DNA from: Seiridium cupressi
Taxonomy: Eukaryota > Ascomycota > Sordariomycetes > Amphisphaeriales > Sporocadaceae
Assembly: GCA_036674765.1 (NCBI GenBank)
Contig: JARVKI010000025.1
Coordinates: 62,001-126,000, forward strand
Direction of reading: 5' to 3'
DNA: 64,000 nucleotides
The position numbers and the translations under genes were made by a program. Below, piece after piece: positions 1 to 11,140 of this stretch. Position 1 is the stretch's first letter. Each line of letters opens with the position of its first letter. The notes under the pieces were generated by a model. That model searched no databases and was not told the origin of the DNA. It saw nothing but the letters and a program-made list of their open reading frames with translations.

Positions 1-1429
1 GAAGACTGTTCCATTACTCCTGGATGGCTCGGCACCGTCTCCCATGACCATGCGGTATTATGGCGTCGTAGCTGCGCAGGCTGTTACATAGATGTACTCA
101 CAGCATCAAACGCCTGGCGCTAAAGAAACAACTGATGACATCCTGCATGTATCTAGGACTATTTGTGTGTCAAATGAGTTTTAGTTCACGCGGTTGGTAT
201 ACATAGCTCATCATCAGCCGAGGTCCATTGGCTTGCTAAAAACGCTTCGACTCTGACGCCACCCTCGGCGTTTCTGTAAGACAATGTCAATTATTCGATG
301 TCAGTATCACCCGGACGAATCAATCCCGGACCAGAGTAGATATGGATCATCTAGATAGGGAATCAGTTCTGAACCCCTCAATATGATAGTGGATTCCAGC
401 TAGCAAAGCAGCATTTGGCTGAGCTAGACGGCTGTCCAATAGAATGTGCCCGAATTTTCTTGGAAGCATATATTTCTTTCGAGATTTGAGGGGGAGAAAT
501 TAAATAAAAATAAAACCCCGAGGAGTTACAACTGCTATTTATTCTCTTCGTTCTTGTCTACTCGACAATATAGCTGGACTGTACCAGACTGAGACCTAGA
601 ATACGTGAACTAGAACGTGTTGATTTCATAGAAATGCTTGGAGCCCTTTATATCTCTCAGTTTGTGAAGTCGCAGCTATGAGCGACACCACATTCGTGAG
701 CGGTGTCCATCTCGGATCTTGAGTATGCGACCGTAGATGAGAACGAGCTAACAAACGAAGATTACATGCACCTTGTCGTAAATGCATCGATCGGATATGA
801 TCAGGAGGATGCCAAAGCTGATCAATGTCTCCTGCCTTGAATATCATGCAGGCCTGTAATATTTGGCCGTTGACATGGTGTGGTGTGCAATTTCTGAGTC
901 TCTTAGACCGAACATCTACTAGTTGATCAGCGAATATTTTGATTTTCAAATCTTTGCCAGATATCTGCGCCTCCAATAACAACGAGGCTTCGAACTCATG
1001 ATGTCTGAATCGTGTTTCGATGACCACCATAACCCGAAGATTTGATGTGGCGTTGATCAGGATTCAAGAGACAATGGTTCCTTGAGAGTCTCAGAATTAA
1101 GGATCCTAAGTGTTTCCTACGCAATCGTGGGATTTCACTTTGCGATATCGTCGCTCTGATTTCAAGCGCTACTACTGGTTGTTGATAAGGGGTAAAATAT
1201 CGTAAAGTCGGAACTGTGCTTTCAGCGCTGCAGATGAATTTCTGAGCGAGTCAGGTGGGGCGATTCCCTAAGAAGCCCAGCGAATCTTACTGGGCGGATA
1301 GCAGCGGCAGTAGTGAGCATTCCGAAGTCGCACCTTCAACGACAAACAAATTTATCACTGCCACGACAAGAAGGTCACACAATTGACAGGTACCCATCAT
1401 CAAAAATTCTCGAGACAAAATACAACAAT
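1..1429. other. No gene recognised (left end to P5CR start)
   Basis: Only short open frames are present, the longest 134 codons on the minus strand (626-1030), without recognisable motifs or splice structure. The last 100 bases are the likely promoter and 5' leader of the reductase gene. Confidence 0.5.
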
Positions 1430-2392
1430 ATGTCGAAACTCGAGAACAGCAAGATCAGCTTCATCGGTACGTGCTTAACTTAACTTATTGACAGAAACTG
1501 TGCCCCTCACTAACCAATTCTTAGGCGGGGGGAATATGGCCGCTGCCATTATTGGTGGCCTGCTGGCCAAAGGCACCGAGAAGCAGAACATCTACGTCTC
1601 AGAACCCTGGGATGTCAACCGGGACAAGATGGCCGCGCTGGGCGTGCGTACCACCGAGTCCAACGTAGAAGCCGCGCAGGATGCCGACGTGGTGGTTCTG
1701 GCCGTCAAGCCGCAGGTCGCAAAGGGCGTGTGCCAAGAGCTCGGCGGGTCCTGGAGCAAGCGCTCGTCGCTCCCGATCGTCGTGTCTATTGCGGCCGGCA
1801 TCACGCTGGTCAGCCTCGTGGAGTGGTTCAAGCTGCCCGACGGACGCACTCCCCATGCCGTCCGCGTCATGCCCAACACGCCTGCTCTGTACGGCGAGGG
1901 CGCATCAGGCTTATTCGCGAGCTCTGACGTCATCGAGGACGAGAGGGCCTTGGTCACTTCGCTGCTCAGCAGCTTCAGCAAGGCCACTGAGTGGGTAGAC
2001 AAGGAGGAGCTGTTGGACGTTGTGACCGGATTGTCTGGTGAGTGTTAAGGTGGACCTTGCTCATTATATTATGACTAACGAATGCTCTAGGCTCTGGACC
2101 TGCCTACTTCTTTGCTATGGTGGAGCATCTCATCTCCAGTGCTACGAGCTTAGGCCTATCCGAAGAGCAGGCTACACGCCTGGCCACGCAGACCTGCCTC
2201 GGTGCCGGTAAGATGTTGGTAGAGTCCTCGGAAGGGCCCGCCCAGTTGCGCAAGAATGTTACGAGCCCCAAAGGTACGACTGAGGCTGCCCTGAAGAGTT
2301 TCGAGTCTTCAGGCTTCAAGGAGATCGTGGATAAGGCTGTCAAAGCAGCGACTAGTCGGGGTGAGGAGCTTGGCAAGATCCTTGGACAGTAA
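1430..2392 (+). CDS. PRO3: Pyrroline-5-carboxylate reductase
   Basis: Catalyses the last step of proline synthesis, NAD(P)H-dependent reduction of 1-pyrroline-5-carboxylate to proline. Three exons (1430-1466, 1525-2037, 2091-2392) join into 283 residues, a usual length for the family. Exon 1 supplies the start MSKLENSKISFIG and the splice completes the Rossmann motif FIGGGNMAAAIIGGLL. Further family marks are VLAVKPQ, the stretch VRVMPNTPALYGEGASG, and, rebuilt across intron 2, the C-terminal signature TGLSGSGPAYFF. Both introns are 53-58 nt with GT-AG ends. The start is the only ATG that puts the glycine-rich loop at the N-terminus. No lesion is seen; the gene looks intact. PRO3 is the yeast name for this orthologue. 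Confidence 0.95.
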
Positions 2393-3483
2393 TCATTCTA
2401 AACGGTCTCAATGTACGGCGGTTAAAATATCATTTCTTTGAAAGAGGCATAGAGGTAGATGGAAGTCTCTAATGGACATGAAGAACTAGAACTCAGTTTA
2501 AGTCACCCCAAATAGATGCCAGTTGCTTGCAAAGATCCTGGTGACCTTGGTCATGGTCTGATGGTGTTCCGGGAACGATTACACCTTGTGCATAAGTTTA
2601 ACCGCTGGCACTGCTCTTTTATGCTCATAGGGCTGTGGGAGAGCAACAATATCACTTTGATACGTAAGCTTGTCTTGTGATTCCCGGCATGGTGGCCGAG
2701 TGGTTTACTTAAAATTGGTCATTCGGTTTATCATTCATACGCAATTCAATTGCTTGGGCTCGTTCTTGATCCAAGAGACCTTGGAGTAGCTTGGGAACAA
2801 ATTCAGATGTGTAGTATTGTTTCTCGAATAGCCCCACGGTTGGGAAAATTTGTTGAACGGAGCAAAACGGGGGGGGGGGGGAGGGGGAAGGGGGGTGTAA
2901 TCTTTGAAGTTCTTCAAGTAGTGCCCCTTCTTCTAGCAATCTGCCGGCTTTCGATGCATACCCTGGGGGTGATAGGAGGTCGCACATTGCAAGGAGATGC
3001 GTCACGAAGGCCTCTCAGTTCCATATCCATATTGATCATGTGTATAGTACTGTGAGCCCCCAGACCCATCACCTATAAGTCAAACTAGTTTAAAAATAAT
3101 CATTAGCCACATCGCACAGCACTATCAATCTGAATACCACTGCATCAAGCATAATATTTCTTGTACTGACAATATTCCAAGTTGGGTATATTGCTAGACT
3201 AATTCCATAACTGGATCCTGTCCTATTCTCATCTGTAATGCGCATTGCTCATTGTACGGTTGAATGCATGATCCTCGTTCGCGAAGTACGCCCTCATCAT
3301 CAATACAAGCCTCCGCTTCATCCAGCTCAGCTTGGACTCTTATTAGTCCTCGTGCACATTAACATCATTTCCGTCGCGGCATTAGTGGCCACCACCGCAT
3401 TGGGTGGCCATTTGAAGGCGTGAAAGATGCTATGATCATCGTCTCTTTCAAGATCAAATATCTTTGAAAGACATTAATATAAA
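2393..3483. other. Intergenic, with tRNA-like fragment and G-run
   Basis: No supported gene. It holds a tRNA-Ser-like 5' fragment (2686-2706) and a 13-base G homopolymer at 2869-2881 inside a purine-rich G/A tract. A 98-codon minus-strand frame (2709-3005) runs through that tract and is not supported. Confidence 0.5.
2686..2706 (+). tRNA. tRNA-Ser-like 5' fragment (partial, non-functional)
   Basis: The bases GGCATGGTGGCCGAGTGG followed by TTTA match the acceptor and D-arm start of eukaryotic tRNA-Ser genes, including the TGGCCGAGTGG A-box core. The match stops there: no anticodon arm, variable arm or GGTTCGAATCC-like B box follows. It is either a truncated tRNA gene or the head of a tRNA-derived element. 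Chance cannot be excluded. Confidence 0.4.
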
Positions 3484-5449
3484 TTAGAAGCAGTCCTGGT
3501 TCTCCTGTAGCATAAACTGCATACGCGGTGATAGGTCTGTCTTGGGTGCAAGTATGCGCTTAAGGGTTTTGTCCTGATATGGCGATATGGCCTCAGGATA
3601 CTCCACGTTCACCTTGACAACCAGATCAGACGTGGTGTTGTTCTTTGAGGAGACGCGCATCCCGCATCCAGGGTAGACGCCGGACCACGTGGGCGGTGTC
3701 ACTTCCTGTCTTTCGATACGGAGCTCTCTTCCGTCAATCGTTTTTATGTCTCTGGTCCAACCACATAATGACTCGAGCAATGTGATGTTGATGACAGTTG
3801 TCAAATTGTTCCCATCCCACTGGAACGAATCATGCTTCTTCTGCAACTGTAGTTAGCATATGGCAGAAAAGTGATGTACGAAAGAAGCGATCGACTTACC
3901 AATTCCACGATGAAATGGAGATCCTGGACAGTTCCATCCAAATGTGTTGCGACGTCTGGGATCTCAATACGAAACCCTGACTTGACACCAGCTGGAAAGG
4001 GGACCTCGATGGCAGATTCGCGAAGCTCAATTTCATTCCGGTCGTTCTTTTGGGGCGACAGCCTGCCTCTGACTCTCTTCTTCTTGACACCACCGGAGAA
4101 TGCCTCTTCCAGAGTCAAAGGTAAGGGACGCGTAACCACGCGTCGCCTAGGCGCTACGGCATACGGCTGCTGAGGTACCTCGTCCCCAGAATAACTGTTC
4201 TCGGTCGCCTCGAGTCTAGATTCTTCTGTCTCTGTGTTCTTGTCATTTTCTGGGGTCGAGGAACGACTGATGTCTAGTACGAATGCATCTAATTCGTCCA
4301 TTAAGTCGGCAATGCCTCCATTACTAGTCCAAGCTTCCGCCAGACCCAACAAGGTAGAGTCTCTGTCGCAATGCTGCGTTGACGGCTTTTCCGGGATGCC
4401 GGGAGTGGTAGATCTAGAGCTTGGGAGCGAGTGGGAGCTAAATACACTCTCTGAGAATGCGCTGAAATCCTCTGAATGCGAGATCTCGGATTCGGTGGTG
4501 GGGGTGTGCCGGCCATTATAGTTCCACATCTCAGCTAGTGAGCCGGAGAACTCTGGTCCGTAGGCCAGGCCACCTGGCCGAGTCGCTGGCTGCGATTGTG
4601 CAGTCCATGGCACCATTGAGCTCGTCCTCTTAGTCTTAAATACCCTCGTCTCGGGTTCCCGACCTGCATCGCTGTGGTCGGCTGTCGCAAGCCATGTAGT
4701 GATGTACTCTTGAATAGAGTCTCGATTTGAGGCAACGTCGCGTTCTGTCACACGATCACCGACCAACTCTTTCTCCAAGTTGGACCAGCTGCTCTTGACA
4801 TCCAGTAGCGAGACATCCTTCTGGCCTATCTCAACTTGATGGCGCAGGTCATCCAGCTTAGCTCTGATATCATTAAGCACTCCGGCGCTCGTCTCGGAGG
4901 CCTGCTCCAGTCTGCCAAGCGATGAAGTGTTGATATGGGTCAAGAACAAGTTCAGGCCGTCTGTGTGTTGGGACAGTTTCAGTCGGATTTGAGATATTGG
5001 TTTAATCCCGAACCTCAATCTATCTCGCAACCGCGGCTTGGCTGATTTGAGCGACTTATACTGCAGAATGTAGCGCTCCAAGTCTCTCAACTCGGTATTA
5101 CAATCATCAAGCAGGTTGAGCAGCTGCTGTCTTTTCGATTTGCCAGCCTTGTGGATGACAGATCTTGGCTCCTGCAGTTCATTTCCCACGTCTTGCAGCA
5201 ATGCCTGCATTGCCCGGACTGGGGGTGTTCATGTCAGTAGTTGCGATGGCGAAAGCATAGAGTGACTGGCTTACCATCGACAGCGAGTGATTGGTATTCT
5301 TCGCCAGCGCTTTCGCCTGGTTAATGTCAGCATGGACCAAGTTCTGGGGGTGGTCGGGAGGTCGGGGAGTACCCACAGGCTTTGTAGACTTTCCAGGCCA
5401 GGGTGGCTATGGCGATAACATCCCCCGCACTCCAACCAAAAGACGCCAT
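3484..5449 (-). CDS. Fungal N-terminal domain fused to DnaJ C-terminal domain
   Basis: Four exons (5377-5449, 5275-5316, 3900-5218, 3484-3846) join into 598 residues. Introns of 60, 56 and 53 nt have GT-AG ends. Residues 1 to about 190 (start MASFGWSAGDVIAIATLAWK, then helices with SVIHKAGKSKRQQLLNLL) match the helical N-terminal domain common on fungal STAND/NLR-like proteins. Residues 190-395 are a Ser/Thr/Glu-rich, probably disordered linker. Residues 395-478 match DnaJ C-terminal subdomain I (RPLPLTLEEAFSGGVKKKRV, then PFPAGVKSGFRIEIPD). Residues 479-590 match subdomain II (HDSFQWDGNNL, GWTRDIKTIDGRELRIE, YPGCGMRVSS). No J domain, HPD motif or zinc-binding region is present. A nearby acceptor would remove Leu-Gln at 479-480. 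Function is unknown; by inference it is a client-binding or signalling adaptor rather than a canonical Hsp40. Confidence 0.85.
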
Positions 5450-5849
5450 ATCGACAGACGGACTCCCAAACGAAGGTAGAGAGAGCAAAAGGCAAAAGAG
5501 CGACAATAGGAAACCACGCATCCAACATTCAATCGTCAAGAAAGTCCGCGAAAGCTGGCTCGGAGCAGGACGGGGACGGTGCGCTTATGAAGCGCGATGC
5601 AAAGCAAGGCAGTGTTTCAATCACCCCGCAATGCTGCAGGTACGCTGAAAGCCCAGCCACCGCCTATGCCTACATTGACATGAATCCATGCGCCTGTCGC
5701 CCATGTCGAGCATTAGTTCCTTGCATGATAGTGGATCGGCGCCTCGTGCCCGTGCCTCTGCAGGGGTAAAATAGAGTCGCGCCCCACTCTGTCAGCCCAA
5801 GCGGAGTTGCTTTTCGTAGCCGTGGTAACACCAGCTCGCTTCAGCCATC
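5450..5849. other. Divergent intergenic region
   Basis: Lies between the divergently oriented DnaJ-fusion gene and the iminopeptidase pseudogene, so it holds both promoters. No motif stands out and no gene is seen. Confidence 0.5.
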
Positions 5850-6925
5850 ATGATCACAGAGGTAAGATTCCAGAGCTTCACTGAGTATCGAGGTCTCCTG
5901 CTTCATTCTCCATTACCATCATATACGTGAAATCCAAGATCTAGACTTATACTGTGTCCTGTGTCGATGTTTCAAGCTAAACAATCGTATAGAAGACTCT
6001 AATCTCGATGTCTGTGCGGACAGGATACAGTGGAGTTCAAGCTGCCGGGCCTAGTGGATCCCTGTCAGACTTGGTACAAAGTCATTGGTCACTTGAACGA
6101 GTCCAGTGTTCCTTTGATCATCCTCCGTGGTGATCCTGGGGCACGTCACGAATACTTGCTGCCATTGGCATCCTTGGCAGTTTCGAGGCCTCTTGTCTTC
6201 TACGACCAGATGGGAAATGGCAAGTCAGCCCATTTGCCATGAGATGAGGTGTTTTGGACGGTGGCTTTGTTTCAGAACGAACTGGACAATCTCCTCTTGC
6301 ACCTTGGACTGCAATGGCGGCCGATCGACTTGTGCGGCAATTTTAGGCGTGTAATACTTACAACAGTGCCGTCGAGTTCGACCGATCTTCGTCGCTTAGT
6401 TATCTCGGATAGCCTGGCAAGCACTGGGGTATGGTTGGAGGGTCTTACGCCTTCGAGGAAGAAACTCGATGCTCAAGAGGCACTCGACAGCGCCGAGAAG
6501 AATAAGGATTTCGAAAGTCCCAAGTGCGAGGCTGCCGTCGAAGGCTTCTGCACGAAGTAACTCAGCCTCGCTAGACCGTGGCCGGCCAAGGAAGTTCACG
6601 TGGCCCTTGATTGGTTTGCCAAGGATCCCATCATCTACAACTCAATATACGTAAATTACCTTTTACTCTTGAGCAACGATTGATAAACTCATCAGGTACG
6701 GGCCGAGTGAACCCTAAGTTCCGGGCTCCCTCCGAGATTGGACATGCGTGTCCTGCTTGAGCAACATCCAAGTTCCAACACTCCTGATCAACGGCGCGGA
6801 TGGTGAATCACAAGATGTAGCGATGCAACCATTATTTGACCACATCGAGAAGACCAAATGAATCACTTTGAACAATGCTGCCCACTTCTCGTACGAGAAA
6901 GCCTGCTGTGGCTCGTCTCAAAAGC
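5850..6925 (+). pseudogene. Proline-iminopeptidase-like alpha/beta hydrolase pseudogene
   Basis: The conceptual product resembles fungal proline-specific peptidases (S33 family): FKLPGLVDPCQTWYKVIGHL, then RPLVFYDQMGNGKSAHLP, ALFQNELDNLLLHLGLQ, RRLVISDSLAS, LSLARPWP, and VPTLLINGADG. A small first exon MITE at 5850 probably splices to about 6028. The frame is broken by in-frame stops near 6240, 6558, 6716 and 6858, while homology continues in the same frame on both sides. A second intron probably lies around 6655-6695. The nucleophile elbow normally GQSWGG reads GNFRRV, and the oxyanion HGGPG reads RGDPG, so the product would be inactive even without the stops. The C-terminal end fades after AAHFSYE. 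Boundaries are approximate. Confidence 0.85.
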
Positions 6926-7486
6926 AGCGCTTTGGATATTCGAATACGGGTGACATGAGTCCTCCCTATGGTCAAATATCACAGTTTGCTGAACATCTGC
7001 CTTGTGTATTTTATTGGCTCTTTAGTCTTCATTAAGCATATTCATTCAATAAGAAAACGTGTTGTGAACTGCGTGGAATGGATGGTAATACGGTAAGAAT
7101 ATGAGAGATTGTTTGATGCAAGCTTTGTCAACTTCGTCAAACTACTCCCAAAGCAAATAAACGTATAATAGTAGAAACATTATAGACTATAACAAATAAT
7201 TATCGCTGTTCTCATATGTATATATATTAGATCAAGTTCCTCTTCAACTTTAAGGTATAGATTATGGCTTTGTGCGTGTTACGTACGACAAGAGGGAATT
7301 GTTTGCTACCATTTCGTAAACCTGCGGTTTCACGACTGAAGGTCATGAGTCTGAAAATCGCCGATAATTATCCGTTACATTACACCAGTTTCCCATCGTC
7401 AGATCATTAGGCACCAGCTCCCACTCCGCCCAACACTCGGAGGCTCATCAGCATCGCTCTCCACTGATCTTCTCAGCATATCCACC
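6926..7486. other. Intergenic, AT-rich
   Basis: AT-rich spacer with no supported gene. It should contain the promoter of the SRR1-like gene downstream. Confidence 0.5.
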
Positions 7487-8771
7487 ATGTCTCAGCAGCA
7501 AAGAGAAAACGAGTCACAACAGCACGACATGGCCCTCCACGATGTGTCTGAAGACAATTTCACGGACGATGAACAAAGTGGTGGCATATGTAACCGAATA
7601 ATCACCCAGAAGGGCCTTGAGCTTGCCCAGTATGTCCGGGACATGTATGATTCTGGCGCCCGGCTGTGGACAAAGGATATGTTCCAGAACATCGAAGCGG
7701 AGCTGGCCAAAGAACCACAGCCCAAGAGCGTCACGATCCGCAGCAGTACGTAGATTATGTGTCCATGTTAGCCCATCCCATAGAGTCCTGTTCGATCTTA
7801 CTGATCATTTTAACTATAGTGAATGGAGAGCTTTCTAGCAAGGCAGTCCCTGTTGACGGGATCAACCCGGATTTCGATGAGAATATGTACCTGTAAGCTC
7901 AGCTTCCTTTCCCGGCATTGAGACCACTCCACATGCCCTACAGCCACTAATAGTCGATTGGAAAACCCAATACAGACGTATGTATGTACGTTTCAAGTCA
8001 TATCCGGACCTAATAGAGGATGCCGAGGAAGAATCGATTGAACCTGAGTGCGACGAGGACTTTGGGTGGTATCCTAGAGACATTAGTCTCGAAGATCGGA
8101 GAACACTCGCTTCTCGTGCGCTTAGTTTAACGCGAGGGGGGTACCTACCCACTCATGTTGATTCACGCTTTATCAAAGCTACGTGGGATGATGCTCGACA
8201 CAACTGGTCTCAAAGTCATGTGTGCAAGGAGTTGAAGGCAATTCTAAGCGGGCTAACACACATACCCAAGGCCAAGAGGGTAGTGTGTTTTGGGCTTGGC
8301 CGTCTGGATAGGAACTTCGATGCTTCGGGTTGGGATGAATTGGCCGCATGTGACGGTCTACCGCGCTATAGGGCAATGACACAGCATTCCGCAGCGTTGA
8401 CTATAGCGGCCGTGCTCGGAGAGCGATCGGGCTCGGGTCCGCTCCCGGTCTTTGTCCAGGACCCGGATTACTCCTCGGAACACAGAGAAATGCTAAGGGA
8501 TGCAGGCATGGAGGTCGTGGGTGGTTATGGCTCTCTTGCCTTTACCTATGTCGACGATGAAACCGTTGTGCTGACCTGCGCCCCTGACATTCCCGTACGA
8601 CAGATTGTGGCCGACATAGCGAGGCCAGCAGCCATGATCTGGGATCCGGAACTGTCAGTTGGGGGAGAGGAACGTGGGTGGGAGGTGGAAATCGTGAACG
8701 GGGAAAAGATCTATGTTCCGTACGTTCTCTACCAGTATACCCTCTCCGATTATGGTACGCTTTCATGCTAA
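7487..8771 (+). CDS. SRR1-like domain protein
   Basis: Three exons (7487-7745, 7820-7892, 7976-8771) join into 375 residues. The C-terminal half carries the SRR1-like domain of many fungal proteins: VVCFGLGRLDR near residue 213, the conserved QHSAALTIAAVLG, PVFVQDPDYS, and VDDETVVLTCAPDIPVRQIV followed by RPAAMIWD. Plant SRR1 acts in light and clock signalling; the biochemical role of fungal members is unknown. The N-terminal 110 residues are acidic and low in recognisable structure. At the 3' end a possible GT-AG intron from 8755 would replace the last residues GTLSC and end the protein near 8803; both versions keep the whole domain. The gene appears intact. Confidence 0.8.
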
Positions 8772-9771
8772 TACTCCCCGTAAAGACAGCGGATGACGGA
8801 TGAAGATTCTCCTCGAACTCGGAAGATGCTTGAGGGCTACGACAAGATCGAGTTTCCCCCTGGCCGTGAGCGTTTTGGATCTCTGATGATATATGTCCGC
8901 AGGGATTAGTGTAGGCGGTCTTTGCAGTAGAGCTCTTTCTTTCCTAGACCATGCATGTATTCTTCTTGATGGATAACCCACACCGCCTGGCAGTATTCTA
9001 CCGGTATGGGTTACCCAGTAGATAGGTTCACCTTCAGCTCCAGCTTCTCATCCATCGATCACCCAATATACGAATTTCCACGCATATTGCCCTTTATCAC
9101 TTCTCAATACATACTGGTCCGAGTGCACGAACAGAACCTGAATTTTGTAACAAGGTGGTCTTGGACATTTAGTAGTTTGCCATGCAGTCGGTTGGCGACT
9201 TCCGCAAGTAGCGTTTTCGTTGCAGTTCAGCCAGTGTGGAGATTACTAGAGACGATTACAATTCTTGCCGACCCTTGCAGATCAATTTCACACCCAAGTG
9301 TCGACGCTAGGGGATCAACGTCGAGCGGGTGCTCTAGAGTTCAAGCGCTGAGAGTGGAACCCACAACGATGAATCTCCTGGGATCTACCCCGTCGCCTAC
9401 AGGTGTCAGTGTCAACGTCGAGATTTCGAAGGAGACTGTCAGCCTATTCAAGTTAGAAGATCACGATTAAGCGGATGGAATTCTAAGAGACGATAATGAT
9501 TTAATCTTGTACCTGATCTCTAAGGTTGCCCACGTAACTGAACATCTCTCTGGGTCTCTGAAACCATTAGTGAGCCCTTAATAGCGACTGAGGGGAGTTT
9601 TAGTGGAAAATAATCCAGCGCGACCCGTAAACCACCCACTTCGCACCTGCCATAACTTATAACTACTTCATATTTGCCCGGACATAGGCACAACGACGAT
9701 ACCTCATAGTCGCTTTAGATCTTCTTATTCCATCATCCATTAGCATCCTACGCCGGAAGTGGGCAATCCAA
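8772..9771. other. Intergenic, contains one copy of a dispersed repeat
   Basis: No supported gene. A 154-codon frame at 9006-9470 overlaps the dispersed repeat (8967-9105) and shows no family resemblance. Two convergent genes end at the borders. Confidence 0.5.
8967..9105 (+). repeat. Dispersed repeat, copy A
   Basis: The 34 bases starting TGATGGATAACCCACACC match 61250 onward with one mismatch. Similarity continues with small gaps through TATGGG-TACCCAG and TAGATAGGTTCACC to a CATATTGC block near 9090. Sequence left of TGATGG is unlike that left of copy B, so this looks like a real element boundary. Element class is unknown; no terminal repeats or coding capacity are seen. Confidence 0.7.
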
Positions 9772-10527
9772 TCACCACGGCGTGGTCCTTGAGATTACAT
9801 CACGCTTTGGCTTCTTGAACTTCGAGTTCGGCTGGGGCGCAATCTCTCTGTGCGCCGCCCAATAATGAGCAAAACGACACTCCTCCTTCGTCTTGGTGCA
9901 ACGCTCGCCGTCTGCCCAGAAGGAACATATCAGGGGGTCCTTCACGCCGTCGGGGATATCCTCGTGCACCCAAGCACACATACCCTTCTCCTGCTCACGG
10001 CATTTGTAGCCGGCCGTCAAAAACCAAGGACAGACGACGTTGGACCTCCGGGCTTCGGGCTGGGAGTCCCTAACGGCCAAGGTGGTGCTTGGAGACCCCC
10101 GCCACTCGCTGTCATTTGTGAATCTCGGAGAGATAGATGAGATTGACTTGTTCGGCCTTCTTGGCATCCTATCGGTCAATGCCAAGTTGCTTTCGTCGGT
10201 CTTAGTAGCCGAGCGGTTCTGGTGAAAATTTCGGACATACCCAACACTCTGCTCCAGCCCATTTGATACAAGCGAAACTGGGGTCTCCTTGCCTGCATTT
10301 GAGATGGCGCTGTCGTCATCGGCGCTGACGAGTGCGAGGATCTGCTCATGTGTGGCACTCGACATCCGTCCAGCTCCCAGGAGAATACCAAGTCCCTACC
10401 GAGAATCAAATAAGCGGCCGGTTCGGGACCGTTCGGATTACCGCAGATCGCCGGCACCGGTGGCTTGACTTACTGTATGAAGCTGTGTCAGACCACGAGT
10501 GATCAGAGCTTCGCGCTGGCGATCCAT
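9772..10527 (-). CDS. CCCH zinc-finger protein
   Basis: Two exons (10474-10527 and 9772-10395, intron of 77 nt) give 225 residues if translation starts at MDRQREALITRGL; an upstream start in the same frame at 10647 is possible. The C-terminal third holds two CCCH fingers: residues 140-162 (CPWFLTAGYKCREQEKGMC then AWVH, spacing C-x9-C-x7-C-x3-H) and 175-195 (CSFWADGERCTKTKEECRF then AH, spacing C-x8-C-x6-C-x3-H). Such fingers usually bind RNA, less often DNA. A basic tail KFKKPKRD follows and could act as a nuclear signal. The middle is Ser-rich and probably disordered. The target is unknown. Confidence 0.75.
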
Positions 10528-11140
10528 CGTGGTGAGTTTGGATGCGATTGCCTGAGGTTTCGACGTTGGGGCGTGAATCAAACAGCGACTACATGTACGA
10601 GCAAACGGGGGTCCAGTCCCAACGCATCGGATCCCGACCGGGAGCAAACTGTATGTATCCGGGAACCTATGTAAGGCACGAAATGGAATCGGGAGACAAT
10701 AAAAACAATCTGCAACAAATGCAGCCTTCGTCTCGAAGCCTTTGGTGCTCCTATAGCACTACTCCAGTCGTTTTGTGGGCAGGTCTTGTTGCTTGCTCTG
10801 TCCCTGGAATAGGCCACCGTCTTTTCACAACCTTATGGTGAGTGGAACCTCAAGAACCGCCAAGTCACGCTGTCACGTGATCAGCCAGCTGCTCCCTCCC
10901 TGTGGACCACTAACGAATTCTTCCCTTGGTTGCTGTCTCAGGTAAAAACAATTATTGACTTGGACTTTCTTGTCTGTTACATGCGTTGGAAAATGGGACA
11001 AAGAGGCGTGGTTAGTGGCTACTTGGTGAGGTTTGTTATTCGCACTTTGGAACATAGACTATTCCTCTTTTATGGACTGAAAGTTCCTCTTACATAGCCT
11101 AATGTCTTACTTACCCTTACTGCATTTGACTCTAGCAATA
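10528..11140. other. Intergenic
   Basis: Short overlapping frames on both strands without recognisable motifs. It contains the upstream region of the CCCH gene and of the F-box pseudogene. Confidence 0.45.

Noticed and set aside
626..1030. 134-codon minus-strand frame near the left edge
   Set aside because: No homology is recognised and no promoter or splice evidence is seen; it may be chance.
1592..2002. Long antisense frames opposite the reductase gene
   Set aside because: They are shadows of a GC-rich exon with a clearly assigned sense product.
2709..3005. 98-codon minus-strand frame next to the tRNA-like fragment
   Set aside because: It runs through the G-rich tract as a Pro/Ser stretch and shows no conserved motif; the coding look at its ends may be chance.
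7980..8771. Treating the SRR1-like exon as a complete single-exon gene
   Set aside because: Two upstream exons join in phase with good splice sites and extend the frame to a better start at 7487.
9006..9470. 154-codon plus-strand frame
   Set aside because: It begins inside the dispersed repeat, has no recognisable motif, and its composition does not look coding.
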